NCBI RefSeq assembly: GCF_017355185.1
Contig: NZ_JADILJ010000024.1
Location: 1-58,389, forward strand
Direction of reading: 5' to 3'
Source of the DNA: Rathayibacter sp. SD072
GTDB lineage: Bacteria > Actinomycetota > Actinomycetes > Actinomycetales > Microbacteriaceae
Length of the DNA stretch: 58,389 bases
Part shown: positions 50,375 to 58,389 of the stretch, one piece after another
How the letters are laid out: every line of letters starts with the position of its first letter
How positions within the stretch are numbered: the first letter of the stretch is position 1
Position numbers and translations under genes: made by a program
Notes under the pieces: generated by a model
What the model was told of the DNA's origin: nothing
What the model saw: the letters and a program-made list of their open reading frames with translations, nothing else
The model's database searches: none

Positions 50375-52942
50375 ATGTCTGCTCGCACTCCTCTCCACCC
50401 CGTCCGGTCCCTCGCGCGTCGAGCGGTCGCGGCGGTGCTGGCCGGCCTCCTCGTGCTCGCCCTCGCGCCGACGACGGCGGCCGCGGCGCCCGCTCCGGCG
50501 GCGTCCGCTCCGGTCGTCGACCTCGACGCGATGCGCGAGCGGATCGTCGCGGGCCTCGTCGGGACGGTGCCCGGGAGCGACGCCGTGGGCGACCTGTCGG
50601 CGGCGGCGGAACGGGTGGCCGAGCAGGCGCGCTCGTACCGGGCCGCGCTGGACCCCGCGGGCACCGAGCCGTGGGCCGACCTCTCGACGGGGGAGTCGAT
50701 GATCGAGGTGTGGCGGGCGTACCAGCGCCTGGTGGTGCTGGCGCGGGCGGTGAAGACCCCCGGCTCGTCCCTCTTCGAGGACCGGGCGCTGATCCGGGAC
50801 GTCGTCGCCACTGCCGACCGGCTGCACGCGACCCGCTACAACGAGGGCACCGTCGCGGACTCGCACTGGTGGCAGGCCGAGATCGGCGTGCCGAGGGAGC
50901 TCAACCACCTCGTGGCCCTGCTGCACGACGACCTCTCGGACGAGCAGGAGCGGGCGTACCTCGGGGCGGCCGCGCACTTCTCGGACTCCGTCCAGCGCAC
51001 GGGGGCGAACCGGGTCTGGTCCGCCTCGGTGCTCGCGCTGCGCTCGGTGCTGCTCGGGCAGCCGGACCGGATCGGCGAGGCCGTGGAGGCCGTCGCGCCG
51101 GCGCTGCGGACGGCTGCGGGCGGTGACGGCTTCCACGCCGACGGCTCGTTCGTGCAGCACGGCGTGTTCGCGTACACCGGGGGCTACGGCCTCTCGATGC
51201 TCGAGACGCTCGCCGAGCTGCACTCGGTGCTCGACGGCTCGCCCTTCTCGATCCGCGGCCCGGACGGGTCGACGATCCACGATCGCGTCCTGGACGCGTT
51301 CGGACCCGTGACGTGGTGCGGAGCCCTGATGTCGACGGTCCGCGGGCGGGAGATCGCCCGCGCCGACCAGGAGGACACCGAGGCGGGGGTGCGGGTGCAG
51401 GCGGCCGTGCTCCGGCTGGCCGACAGCGCCGGGCCCGCTCTGCAGTCGAGGCTGCGCGCCCTCGCGAAGTCGTGGCTCGAGTGCGCCGGCGACCGCGCCG
51501 CGACCGTCGAGTCCCAGGGCGGAGTGGCCGATGTGGTCCGCGCGCGGCTGGTGCTCCAGGACGCGGCGATCGAGCCGGCCCCGATCGGATCCGGCGCGGT
51601 GTCGTTCACCGGCATGGACCGCTTCGTCCGCAGCACCGACGACTGGGCCTTCGCGGTCGGGATGTCGAGCGAGCGCATCGCCGGGTTCGAGACCCTGAGC
51701 GGGGAGAACGGGACGGGGTGGAGCACCGGGAACGGGGCGACGTACCTCTACTCCGGTGCCGCCGAGCAGTACGACGGCGGCTACTGGGCCACGGCGGACC
51801 CCTACCGGGTGCCGGGCACGACCGAGGACACGATCGTGCGCGCGCCCGGAGACGGCGGGAACGAGACGGTCCCCGGATCCGCGGCCGGGAGCATCGCGAC
51901 GCCGTCCGAGGCGGGAGTCGCCGCCTTCGTGCACCGCGATCCGGCGACCGGCCTCGTCGCGCAGAAGGCGTGGTTCGCGTTCGACGACGAGATCGTGGCG
52001 CTGGGCTCCGGGATCACGTCGACGGGGATGACCGGCCCGGGCTGGGACGGCGCGCCGCGGCGCGTGGAGACGACCGTGGACTCCCGGCGCGCGCTGGGTG
52101 AGGACGCGGTCCTGCGGGTCGACGGTGCTCCGGTGGCCGCGGGCTCCTCGTCGACGACGACCGCCCGCTGGGCGTCGATCACCGGATCGGGCGAGTCGGT
52201 CGGGTACGTGTTCCCCGAGCCGGCGTCCGTCACCGCCCTCGACGAGACCCGGTCGGGAGAGTGGTCGGGCGAGGACCGCTCCCCGGCGGCCGCCCGCTTC
52301 GACACGCTGACCCTCGACCACGGCACCGACCCGACGGACGCGGGCTACGCCTGGACCGTGCTGCCCGGCAGCGACGAGGCGGCGACGGCGGCGTACGCGC
52401 TCGACCCGGACGTCGACGTGCTGGCGAGCACCGCGCAGCTCGGCGCGGTCCGGGACGGCTCGAGCGGCACCGTGAGCGCGGTGACGTGGAGCGACGAGCC
52501 CCAGCGGATCGTCGCCGACGGCCGGACCTGGGGCGAGATCGACGGCCGCGCGCTCGTCAGCGTGCACGAGGACGAGCGGACGGTGACCGTGACGGTGAGC
52601 GATCCGGCGCAGCTCGGCGGCGGCGCCGCGGGGCTGACCGCGCCCGTGACCGTCGACCTCGCGCGGGACACCTTCGGCACGGTCGGAGGCGCCGACGCGG
52701 CGGTGAGCGTGTCGGCGTCGCCCGGGCACACGGTGGTGACCGTGGCGCCCTCCGGTGAGCGCGGCGCGACCGCGTCGGTCACGTTCGAGAAGGAGCCCCG
52801 GTCGCTCGCCGAGCTCCCGGTGATCGTCCTGCTGGTGCTGGCGATGCTGGCGCTGCAGCTGCTGCTCGTCGAGCGGCCCGGGTCGGCGAGGCGCCGCGAG
52901 CGGCCCGGGTCGGCGAGGCGCCGCGGGCGGCACGCGGGGTGA
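50375..52942 (+). CDS. PL8-family polysaccharide lyase with C-terminal membrane anchor
   Basis: An 855-residue secreted lyase of the hyaluronate/chondroitin/xanthan lyase family. Signal peptide ~1-38. The helical (alpha/alpha) toroid has the catalytic residues Asn212 (RTGANRVW), His262 (DGSFVQHGVFAYTGGYG) and Tyr271. Their spacing (50 and 9 residues) equals N349/H399/Y408 of pneumococcal hyaluronate lyase. Beta-sandwich domains fill the C-terminal half (WSTGNGATYLYSGAAEQYDG, GPGWDGAPRRVETTVDSRRA). A membrane helix (LPVIVLLVLAMLALQLLLV) and a repeated ERPGSARRR basic tail anchor it. No transport genes adjoin it. Which glycan it cleaves is unknown. Confidence 0.92.
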   Translation: MSARTPLHPVRSLARRAVAAVLAGLLVLALAPTTAAAAPAPAASAPVVDLDAMRERIVAGLVGTVPGSDAVGDLSAAAERVAEQARSYRAALDPAGTEPWADLSTGESMIEVWRAYQRLVVLARAVKTPGSSLFEDRALIRDVVATADRLHATRYNEGTVADSHWWQAEIGVPRELNHLVALLHDDLSDEQERAYLGAAAHFSDSVQRTGANRVWSASVLALRSVLLGQPDRIGEAVEAVAPALRTAAGGDGFHADGSFVQHGVFAYTGGYGLSMLETLAELHSVLDGSPFSIRGPDGSTIHDRVLDAFGPVTWCGALMSTVRGREIARADQEDTEAGVRVQAAVLRLADSAGPALQSRLRALAKSWLECAGDRAATVESQGGVADVVRARLVLQDAAIEPAPIGSGAVSFTGMDRFVRSTDDWAFAVGMSSERIAGFETLSGENGTGWSTGNGATYLYSGAAEQYDGGYWATADPYRVPGTTEDTIVRAPGDGGNETVPGSAAGSIATPSEAGVAAFVHRDPATGLVAQKAWFAFDDEIVALGSGITSTGMTGPGWDGAPRRVETTVDSRRALGEDAVLRVDGAPVAAGSSSTTTARWASITGSGESVGYVFPEPASVTALDETRSGEWSGEDRSPAAARFDTLTLDHGTDPTDAGYAWTVLPGSDEAATAAYALDPDVDVLASTAQLGAVRDGSSGTVSAVTWSDEPQRIVADGRTWGEIDGRALVSVHEDERTVTVTVSDPAQLGGGAAGLTAPVTVDLARDTFGTVGGADAAVSVSASPGHTVVTVAPSGERGATASVTFEKEPRSLAELPVIVLLVLAMLALQLLLVERPGSARRRERPGSARRRGRHAG
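52870..52923 (+). repeat. 27-bp in-frame tandem duplication at the PL8 C-terminus
   Basis: Units 52870-52896 and 52897-52923 are identical. They duplicate ERPGSARRR in the cytoplasmic tail. Exact identity implies a recent event. Confidence 0.9.
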
Positions 52943-52946
52943 GGCG

Positions 52947-53354
52947 TCAGCCCTCGGACGGGAGGACCGCGAAGAGCGAGTGGATGTTGCCCTCCGGATC
53001 GGCGAAGAAGCCGGTGAGGTGGCCCCAGTCCTGACGCACCGGTTCGGCGATCGCGACGGCTCCGGCGGCGACGATCGCGGCGAACTCCTCCGGGAGCTCG
53101 GCCGCGCTCGCGCACTCGAAGTTGAGCTCCACGGCCTGGCCGCCGCGCGGTGCGCGGAAGGAGGGGTGGTCGCGGGTGTGCGCGCCGAGACCGGCGCGGT
53201 GGAAGACGGCGAGGCGGACGCCCTCGTTCTCGAGTTGCACGTACGACTCCTCCCGCACGACGACGGCGAAGCCCAGCGCGCGCTCGAAGAAGGCGGCGAG
53301 CCCCTGCACGTCGTCGGCGAGCAGGGTGATGCCCTCGAGGGCGATGCGGGTCAT
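52947..53354 (-). CDS. VOC-family (glyoxalase/bleomycin-resistance-like) protein
   Basis: A 135-residue protein with two beta-alpha-beta-beta-beta halves: ALEGITLLADDVQGLAAFFE and RALGFAVVVREESYVQLENE, then QAVELNFECASAAELPEEFA and HLTGFFADPEGNIHSLFAVL. His and Glu residues could form a metal site. VOC proteins include glyoxalases, dioxygenases and resistance proteins, so the function is open. It is convergent with the PL8 gene (4-bp gap) and divergent from the next membrane-protein gene. Confidence 0.85.
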   Translation of the reverse strand: MTRIALEGITLLADDVQGLAAFFERALGFAVVVREESYVQLENEGVRLAVFHRAGLGAHTRDHPSFRAPRGGQAVELNFECASAAELPEEFAAIVAAGAVAIAEPVRQDWGHLTGFFADPEGNIHSLFAVLPSEG

Positions 53355-53442
53355 GGTCGAGGACGGTAGCAGCCGGGTCGGACGCCGGAGGGCGGCGCGG
53401 TCCGGCCTACCGCCTCGCCCGGGCGTCTGCGAGGCTCGCCGG

Positions 53443-53964
53443 ATGACCGCTCCTCCCGTCTTCGCCGACCCGCGCCGCACGGGGGCCCTGATCGGGCTGG
53501 CCGGTGCGGCGGTGTTCGTCTTCTCGTACACGCCCGCCGGGCCGCTGCCGCTCGTCGTCCGGGTGGGGGTGGTGGCGGTGATCGCCGCGACGCTCTGGTT
53601 CCTCTTCGCGCGCCCGCGGGATCTCGGTCCGTTCGTCCCTCCGAGCCGCGTCGGCATCGCCGTCTACCTCGCGTGCGTCGCCGGGGAGCTGGCGCTGATC
53701 GCCGCAGGCACGCGCCTGCTCGAGGGGGCGGGTGCCGGCGAGCTGCGCCCCGCCCTGATCGCGCTGGTCGTGGGACTGCACTTCCTGCCCTTCTCGTGGG
53801 CGTTCCACGAGCGCATGTTCGCGCTGCTGGGCGGGCTGCTCGTCGTGCTCGGTGCGCTCGGGCTGGTGACGGGCGCCGCCGAGGCGCTGGCGGTCGCGTC
53901 CGGAGCAGTGATGGCGCTGCTGCTGCTGGCGTACAGCCTCGGGCTGTTCGCGCGCCGACGCTGA
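53443..53964 (+). CDS. Multi-pass membrane protein of unknown function
   Basis: A 173-residue protein with about five or six helices: TGALIGLAGAAVFVFSYTPA, VVRVGVVAVIAATLWFLFA, VGIAVYLACVAGELALIAAG, LIALVVGLHFLPFSWAFHER and two more at the C-terminus. The short LHFLPFSWAFHER motif resembles small actinobacterial membrane proteins of unknown role. ATG 53443 follows GCCGG with no good Shine-Dalgarno and may be leaderless. A strong terminator hairpin follows. Confidence 0.7.
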   Translation: MTAPPVFADPRRTGALIGLAGAAVFVFSYTPAGPLPLVVRVGVVAVIAATLWFLFARPRDLGPFVPPSRVGIAVYLACVAGELALIAAGTRLLEGAGAGELRPALIALVVGLHFLPFSWAFHERMFALLGGLLVVLGALGLVTGAAEALAVASGAVMALLLLAYSLGLFARRR

Positions 53965-54323
53965 CTCCGTCGGGTGGGGGGCGGGGTCGACCCTGGACGA
54001 CCCCGCCCGGGGACGGCCCGGTCGGAGCGGCGTACCCGAAACGCGTGCTCGACCCTGAGGCCCGTCCCGATCCCGGAGACGCGGGGGTCCGCCGTCGTCC
54101 GGGAGCTGGAGGCGAGACGGGTCCGGGTCTCGTGATGACGTTCAGGATGCCGGAGAGGGAGGGGCGTGTCCAATCGCGCGGCGCCGCTCGGGCGGAGCCG
54201 GCCGGGCGTGCATCCGGCTCAGGGATCCTTCGTAGACTCGGGATCCGCTCCGGATGAACGCCGCGTCCTGAAGTGACGTACCTCCCTCGACGGACCGACC
54301 GGTCCGCGATCGAGGAGGTGCCG
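53965..54323. other. 359-nt intergenic region before the second ECF sigma gene
   Basis: It holds a terminator near its left end, then GC-rich sequence. GGGATCC occurs twice near 54220-54245, about 85 nt before the sigma start, and could belong to an ECF-type promoter. No convincing gene or RNA was seen. A GTG 54273 extension of the sigma frame lacks a Shine-Dalgarno. Confidence 0.5.
53979..54008 (+). terminator. Terminator after the membrane-protein gene
   Basis: GGGCGGGGTCG (53979-53989) and CGACCCCGCCC (53998-54008) form a perfect 11-bp stem with an 8-nt loop, 14 nt after the stop. Confidence 0.65.
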
Positions 54324-54962
54324 ATGGCATCCGCGGCATCACTGGCGCGACGACACGAGGAGCCCGCGATGACCCGGTCCTCCCGCGACCGCGATCGCGC
54401 GCCCGCCCCTGTCGCCCGGCTCCGACCCGGGACCGGCTTCGACCTCGCCGAGGCCTTCGACGCGCACGGCTCGGCCCTGCTCGGCTTCGCGGTGAACGCG
54501 CTGCGCGACCGCGGACTCGCCGAGGACTGCGTGCAGGAGACGTTCCTGAGGGCGTGGCGCTCGCAGGCGAGCTACTCGCCCGAGCGCGGCAGCCTGCGCA
54601 CCTGGTTGTTCGCGATCGCGCGGAACGTCGTCGTCGACGTCCACCGCTCGATGCAGCGGCTGCCCCGCCTGGTCGCGGCGGACGTGCTCGAGGACGTCCC
54701 CGGCGACGAGCGCGACCCCCTCGATCCGCTCGCGATGGCGGAGGCGCTCGCGCGGCTCTCGGAGCCGCACCGCGCCGTCGTGGTCGCGATCCACCTCCGC
54801 GGCGAGAGCTACTCCGAGCTGTCCGCGGCGACCGGGGTGCCGGTCGCGACCCTGCGCACCCGCGCCTTCTACGCGCTGCGGGCGCTCCGCGACCACCTCG
54901 CGGCGCCCGACGGCACCGATTCGACCGACCCGACCGACCCGACCGACCAGGAGCGACCATGA
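54324..54962 (+). CDS. ECF-type RNA polymerase sigma factor (SigK-like)
   Basis: A 212-residue sigma factor from ATG 54324 (GAGGAGG upstream). ATG 54369 also has GAGGAG and is equally possible. Region 2: LAEAFDAHGSALLGFAVNAL, EDCVQETFLRAWRSQASYSP, ERGSLRTWLFAIARNVVVDV. Region 4: LARLSEPHRAVVVAIHLRGE, SYSELSAATGVPVATLRTRA. The C-terminus ends in a TDPTDPTDQ repeat. The stop overlaps the anti-sigma start (ATGA). The SigK/RskA pairing is inferred from the partner. No other stress genes adjoin it. Confidence 0.92.
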   Translation: MASAASLARRHEEPAMTRSSRDRDRAPAPVARLRPGTGFDLAEAFDAHGSALLGFAVNALRDRGLAEDCVQETFLRAWRSQASYSPERGSLRTWLFAIARNVVVDVHRSMQRLPRLVAADVLEDVPGDERDPLDPLAMAEALARLSEPHRAVVVAIHLRGESYSELSAATGVPVATLRTRAFYALRALRDHLAAPDGTDSTDPTDPTDQERP

Positions 54963-55645
54963 CAGGCACCGAGCAGTCCGGCGGACGCCGCGAGGAGCTG
55001 ATCGCCGCGGCGCTCGCGGGCGAGCTGTCCGCGGGCGAGGCGGCCGAGCTCGACCGCCTGCGGTCCGAGGACCCCGCGATCGATCGCGAGCTCGCCTCCT
55101 TCGGAGTCGTGCTCGAGGGCCTCGGAGCGATCGGCGGGTGGGAGGAGCCGGAGGCCCCGGCCGCGCTCCGCTCGCGTGTGCTCGGCCTCGCTGAGCAGCC
55201 GCCGACGCGCCATCGCGTCCGCCGCGCAGCCCTCGCCGTGGGAGCGGCTGCGGCGTGCGTCGCGATCGGCGCCCTCGGCGCGACGGCGCTGCAGGGCACG
55301 GAGGAGCGACCCGTCGCGGGTCCGCCCGGCACGCTCGGCGCGGTCGAGACGATCGCCTTCGAGGAGTCGTCGGCGATCGACGTCGAGGGCTCCGTCATCG
55401 CCCACACCTGGGGCACCGAGACCGTGCTGCGCGCCTCCGGCTTCACCGCGGGGGAGAGCTTCGACCTCGTCCTGGTGACCGACTCGGGCGAGCGCCTGGC
55501 GTCGGGGTCGTTCCTCGGAAGCGCGGTCGAGATCGACTGCGAGATGAACGCGGCGGTGCTGCGCGAGTCGGTGGCCGCCGTCGAGATCGTCGCGACCGGC
55601 GGCGCTGTGGTGGCGAGCGCGGAGCTGCCCGTCGTCGAGAGCTGA
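54959..55645 (+). CDS. RskA-like anti-sigma factor
   Basis: A 228-residue membrane protein translationally coupled to the ECF gene. The cytoplasmic anti-sigma domain (~1-90) has EELIAAALAGELSAGEAAEL, DRLRSEDPAIDRELASFGVV and PEAPAALRSRVLGLAEQ. One membrane helix (AALAVGAAAACVAIGALGAT) follows, then an extracytoplasmic beta domain of ~110 residues (GSVIAHTWGTETVLRASGFT, AGESFDLVLVTDSGERL). The layout matches RskA, which is released by regulated proteolysis. The zinc-binding HxxxCxxC motif is absent. The signal is unknown. Confidence 0.82.
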   Translation: MTGTEQSGGRREELIAAALAGELSAGEAAELDRLRSEDPAIDRELASFGVVLEGLGAIGGWEEPEAPAALRSRVLGLAEQPPTRHRVRRAALAVGAAAACVAIGALGATALQGTEERPVAGPPGTLGAVETIAFEESSAIDVEGSVIAHTWGTETVLRASGFTAGESFDLVLVTDSGERLASGSFLGSAVEIDCEMNAAVLRESVAAVEIVATGGAVVASAELPVVES

Positions 55646-55717
55646 GGGCGGCGCTCCGGGCCTGCAGAAGTGAGGCTCAGCGGGCGTTCCGCGCGAGATC
55701 CGTGGTCCCTGAGTCGT

Positions 55718-55993
55718 TCAGCCTTCGTCGCGACGGCGCCCGCCGCGCGCCGCCCACCGGGTGCCGGCCCAGAACGCGAGCACGAGCAGTCCGAGAGCGG
55801 CGAGCGCCGCGGCGACGAGCTGCTCCCAGCGCACGAGGAGCGTCCCCGGCGGCGGGAAGAGGCTGTCCGACAGCGGGGCGTAGGCGAACCAGCCGAACGA
55901 GATCTCGCGCGGAGTCGCCAGAGCGACGACGACTCCGGCGGTCAGCAGCAGGACGCCGAGGGCGGGGACGAGGATCGCCGGCTTCCGACTCAC
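55718..55993 (-). CDS. Small two-helix membrane protein
   Basis: A 91-residue protein from GTG 55993, overlapping the upstream stop (GTGA). Helices: AILVPALGVLLLTAGVVVAL and VAAALAALGLLVLAFWAG. Between them is an extracytoplasmic loop, SFGWFAYAPLSDSLFPPPGT. The basic RRRDEG tail is cytoplasmic. Similar small actinobacterial membrane proteins with a FGWFAYAPLS-type loop exist, function unknown. Confidence 0.65.
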   Translation of the reverse strand: MSRKPAILVPALGVLLLTAGVVVALATPREISFGWFAYAPLSDSLFPPPGTLLVRWEQLVAAALAALGLLVLAFWAGTRWAARGGRRRDEG

Positions 55994-56271
55994 TCCGGGC
56001 CCCACTTCTCGAGGAACTCCGCGGTGGTCGTCGTCTCGAGGTCGAGCCGCACCAGACCGAGCAGGTCGTGGGGATCGCCGATGTCGGCCGCGGTGCGGAT
56101 CACGACGCCGCCCGTGTCCAGGCGCGTGACGACGAGATCGAACACGGTGATCACGCCACCGCCCAGCGCGGCGTCGAGGAGTCCGCGGAGCCGGCCGCCC
56201 CGGGTGTACTGCAGGTCCGCAGCCAGGTGATCGGCCGCGACCTCGGGCTCCTCGCCGTGCTCCGTCTCCAC
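55990..56271 (-). CDS. Hypothetical small protein
   Basis: A 93-residue soluble acidic protein (METEHGEEPEVAADHLAADL; VFDLVVTRLDTGGVVIRTAA; FLEKWGPE at the end). The first two residues are charged and there is no signal or membrane segment. It is translationally coupled to the small membrane protein downstream, so the two probably act together. It is divergent from the FUSC-like gene with only 40 nt between starts. Function unknown. Confidence 0.6.
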   Translation of the reverse strand: METEHGEEPEVAADHLAADLQYTRGGRLRGLLDAALGGGVITVFDLVVTRLDTGGVVIRTAADIGDPHDLLGLVRLDLETTTTAEFLEKWGPE

Positions 56272-56311
56272 CCCTCGACGCTACCCCGGGTCGCTCGCGT
56301 AGGGTCCCCTG

Positions 56312-57397
56312 GTGACCTCTCGACCTGTGCAGGTGTGGCGGGCCGCGACGGCCGGGCCGCGACTCCTGCTCGCTGCGAAGACCGCCGTCGCGGTCGGCCT
56401 CGCCTGGGCGATCGCGCCGCACGTGCCCGGAGTGGCCGAGCAGTACCCCTACTACGCGCCGCTCGGGGCGCTCGTCAGCATGTACCCCACGCTGATGGGC
56501 TCGGCCCGCACCGGCCTGCAGACGCTCGCCGGGCTGGCGACCGGGATCGGTCTGGCCGCGCTGGTGGTCGCGACCGTCGGGCCGACGTGGTGGACGATCC
56601 CGCTGATCGTCGGGATCGGCGTGCTCGTCTCGGGCACGGGCTGGTTCGGCGCCGGCAAGGAGTACGTGCCGATGGCGGCGCTGTTCGTGCTGATCATCGG
56701 CGGGGCGCGGGCCGAGGACTACTCGCTCGGCTACCTGGTGCAGATGGCGGTCGGAGTCGTCGTCGGGCTGCTCGTGAACCTGGTCGTGGTGCCCGGGCTG
56801 ACGAGCGAGGCGGCGTCGGCGCGCGTCGACGAGTTCCAGGAGCGGCTCGCGGGGGTGCTGCGCGACACGGCCGTCGCGCTCGCCGAGCCGTGGCCGCCCG
56901 AGCAGTCGTCGTGGGCGAGCACGGGGGAGGAGCTGGCCGCGACGTCGGAGGACGTGCGCGCCGCCCTGGTCGAGGCGGACGAGAGCCGCAAGGGCAACCC
57001 GCGCGCACTGCTGCACCGCCGCGACTCCCGCTCGGACCACGCCCGGCTGGCCGCGCTCGACACGATCCTCTTCCACGTGCGCGACCTGACGGCGGCGCTC
57101 GCCGACACGATGTGGGACCGGCCGGGCGCCCTGCGTTTCGACGCCGAGCTCACGCATCCGCTCGCCGAGGCCTGCCGGGCCGTCGGCGACGCGATCGACC
57201 GGCACGGCGACGCGAGCCCGGAGGCGCACCGCCGGCTCGGCGAGGCGGTCCGCGCGGTCAGGATCCTCGTGCAGGCGGTCGACGAGCGCTCGGTGGCGGC
57301 GGGGAGCGCGCTCGGGCCCGGGGTGCTCGTCGCGCTGCACCTGCGGCGCATCGTGGTGCTGCTGGCGCACCGAGGGGACGAGGAGCCGAGCAGCTAG
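56312..57397 (+). CDS. FUSC / aromatic acid exporter family protein
   Basis: A 361-residue membrane protein from GTG 56312. About six N-terminal helices include RLLLAAKTAVAVGLAWAIAP, YYAPLGALVSMYPTLMGSAR, the typical TGLQTLAGLATGIGLAALVV segment and YVPMAALFVLIIGGARAEDY. A long cytoplasmic helical region follows (ASARVDEFQERLAGVLRDTA; EADESRKGNPRALLHRRDSR). This is the half-size FUSC/ArAE topology, expected to act as a dimer in efflux of organic acids. Its stop overlaps the convergent DUF1232 stop by 4 nt. Confidence 0.85.
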   Translation: MTSRPVQVWRAATAGPRLLLAAKTAVAVGLAWAIAPHVPGVAEQYPYYAPLGALVSMYPTLMGSARTGLQTLAGLATGIGLAALVVATVGPTWWTIPLIVGIGVLVSGTGWFGAGKEYVPMAALFVLIIGGARAEDYSLGYLVQMAVGVVVGLLVNLVVVPGLTSEAASARVDEFQERLAGVLRDTAVALAEPWPPEQSSWASTGEELAATSEDVRAALVEADESRKGNPRALLHRRDSRSDHARLAALDTILFHVRDLTAALADTMWDRPGALRFDAELTHPLAEACRAVGDAIDRHGDASPEAHRRLGEAVRAVRILVQAVDERSVAAGSALGPGVLVALHLRRIVVLLAHRGDEEPSS

Positions 57398-57810
57398 GGC
57401 CTGGCGAGCGCGAGCACGCCCGCGAGTCCCTCCGGGGTCCCGCTCCAGTGCCGGCGGATCGCGTCGGTGCCCGAGCGGCGGATCGCGAAGCGCAGCACGA
57501 GGGCGACGACGATCACGTCGTCGGCGATCCCCAGCACCGGGATCACGTCGGGGATCAGATCGATCGGGAGGAGCAGGTAGCCCAGCAGCCCGATCAGCGA
57601 CCAGCGGACGGAGCGCGGCACCGTGTCGTCCCGGACGAGCGCGCGGAGCAGGCGCACGACGTCGGGGACGAGGCGCAGCGCCCCCCGCCAGTCGACCGAT
57701 CGGCCCATCCGCTTCTGCTGGGTCCAGAGCACCGCGAGCAGGGCGCACCAGACCAGCGCGAGACCGCCGAGCACGGCGAGGGCGACGCCCCACCAGCTGT
57801 CGGGCGTCAC
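57394..57810 (-). CDS. DUF1232 (YkvA-like) membrane protein
   Basis: A 138-residue protein. An N-terminal helix (WWGVALAVLGGLALVWCALL) is followed by the DUF1232 core RSVRWSLIGLLGYLLLPIDL and IPDVIPVLGIADDVIVVALV, an unmistakable pattern (PxDLIPD...G..DD). Family function is unknown. Its start lies 29 nt before the end of a GC-rich gap shared with the next minus-strand gene. Confidence 0.9.
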   Translation of the reverse strand: MTPDSWWGVALAVLGGLALVWCALLAVLWTQQKRMGRSVDWRGALRLVPDVVRLLRALVRDDTVPRSVRWSLIGLLGYLLLPIDLIPDVIPVLGIADDVIVVALVLRFAIRRSGTDAIRRHWSGTPEGLAGVLALARP

Positions 57811-57998
57811 GGGGCGCGGGTCTCGGTGCGGGTCATTCCGCCACCGTAGCCGTGCGATCCGCGGGTGCTCGCGCGGTCTGCAGGTGATCCGCGCGGGAAG
57901 GCGCTCGCCGCCGCATCGAGCGGTGGGGAGCGCGGAGGATCCCCTGCAGATCGCACAGGGGAGTCCCGGCGGTGCGCCCGGGCGGGCCAGCGGCGGTG

Positions 57999-58389
57999 CT
58001 ACTCCGCGTCGCCGTCGAGCCGGTCGCGGATCGAGGTCTGCACGTCGACGCGCTCCTTGTCGACGGAGTCGGTCACGGTCCGCATCTGCACGATCCGGTC
58101 GACGAGCACGCTCACGCGCTCGGTCGGCACGATGCGGGTGGTGAGGACCGGCTGCTCGGCGTGGAGCACGAGCGTGATCGGCGCGGGCGGCTCGGAGTCG
58201 TCGGCCTGATGGGGGGCGTCGAGCGGCTCGCGCTCGATCACGAGCTCCTCGCGGCGCAGCTGCACCGTGATCGTGCGCTCGTCGGTGACGACGACCTTGC
58301 GGATCCGCACCCTCTCGGTGGCGGTGCGGACGGTCGTCGCGCTGAGCCGCTCCTCCGAGCGGATCACGCTCACGCTGTCGTCCGGGGGG
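57999..58389 (-). CDS. DUF2382/YsnF-like protein, possibly cut by the window edge
   Basis: At least 124 residues, open to the right edge. GTG 58373 (VSVIRSEERLSATTVRTATE) is a possible start but the frame continues upstream (PDDSVSVIR). RVRIRKVVVTDERTITVQLR and REELVIEREPLDAP match the beta-rich DUF2382 repeat of YsnF-type stress proteins. A second related stretch (LVLHAEQPVLTTRIVPTERV, SVLVDRIVQMRTVTDSVDKE) follows. Relatives often carry an N-terminal PRC-barrel domain, which would lie outside the window. Function unknown. Confidence 0.75.
   Translation of the reverse strand, partial: PPDDSVSVIRSEERLSATTVRTATERVRIRKVVVTDERTITVQLRREELVIEREPLDAPHQADDSEPPAPITLVLHAEQPVLTTRIVPTERVSVLVDRIVQMRTVTDSVDKERVDVQTSIRDRLDGDAE

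Overview
The window is high-GC DNA with almost pure G/C at third codon positions. It is dense with GTGA/ATGA gene overlaps, LacI/ABC sugar modules, a DUF222-HNH gene, class-E-type LAxTG sorting and a WxL/DUF916 pair. This suggests a Microbacteriaceae-type actinobacterium, probably plant- or soil-associated (Rathayibacter/Curtobacterium-like). The genus is inference. No tRNA, rRNA, phage, transposase or CRISPR locus was seen.

Layout. 1-4.4 kb: SulP transporter, a small acidic protein, an SMR/Gdx exporter behind a guanidine-III riboswitch, an OsmC/Ohr-type peroxidase, and an ECF sigma/membrane-partner pair. 4.4-14.1 kb: an overlapping Gfo/Idh/MocA - PmoA-like - GH43-like cassette, an LLM flavin monooxygenase, a CE7 esterase, and a complete carbohydrate ABC importer with a DUF624-like partner. 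14.2-24.5 kb: an NADP-binding reductase-like protein, a lipoprotein, a GH105-type unsaturated rhamnogalacturonyl hydrolase, a probably frameshifted membrane gene, and a LacI regulator co-transcribed with a sortase-anchored PL11 rhamnogalacturonan lyase. 24.5-36.3 kb: MmcQ/YjbR, a DUF916/WxL surface pair, a giant secreted GH43/LamG enzyme, and a YtfQRT-YjfF-type furanose ABC operon. 36.8-47 kb: DUF222-HNH, an amidohydrolase, a five-gene dipeptide/opine-type ABC operon, and a divergent ornithine-cyclodeaminase-family/GntR pair. 47-58.4 kb: an orphan sugar ABC ATPase with a LacI regulator, SRPBCC, a PL8 lyase with a membrane anchor, VOC, a second ECF/anti-sigma pair, a FUSC-like exporter, DUF1232 and a DUF2382-like protein cut by the window edge.

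How it fits together. Much of the window is a pectin/hemicellulose side-chain programme. PL11 would cut rhamnogalacturonan I, GH105 would process the unsaturated products, GH43 modules would strip arabinan-type side chains, CE7 would remove acetyl groups, and two complete ABC importers would take up the sugars. Matching operator-like palindromes tie these loci into at least two putative regulons. One (GGAATGCGYTTTCC) lies in front of the Gfo cassette and of PL11-LacI. The other (TGTTnnCGnnAACA doublets with 17-bp spacing) lies in front of the giant GH43 gene and of the YtfQ operon. A separate module, opine/peptide ABC plus OCD-family plus amidohydrolase plus GntR, looks like a catabolic pathway for a nitrogenous compound of unknown identity.
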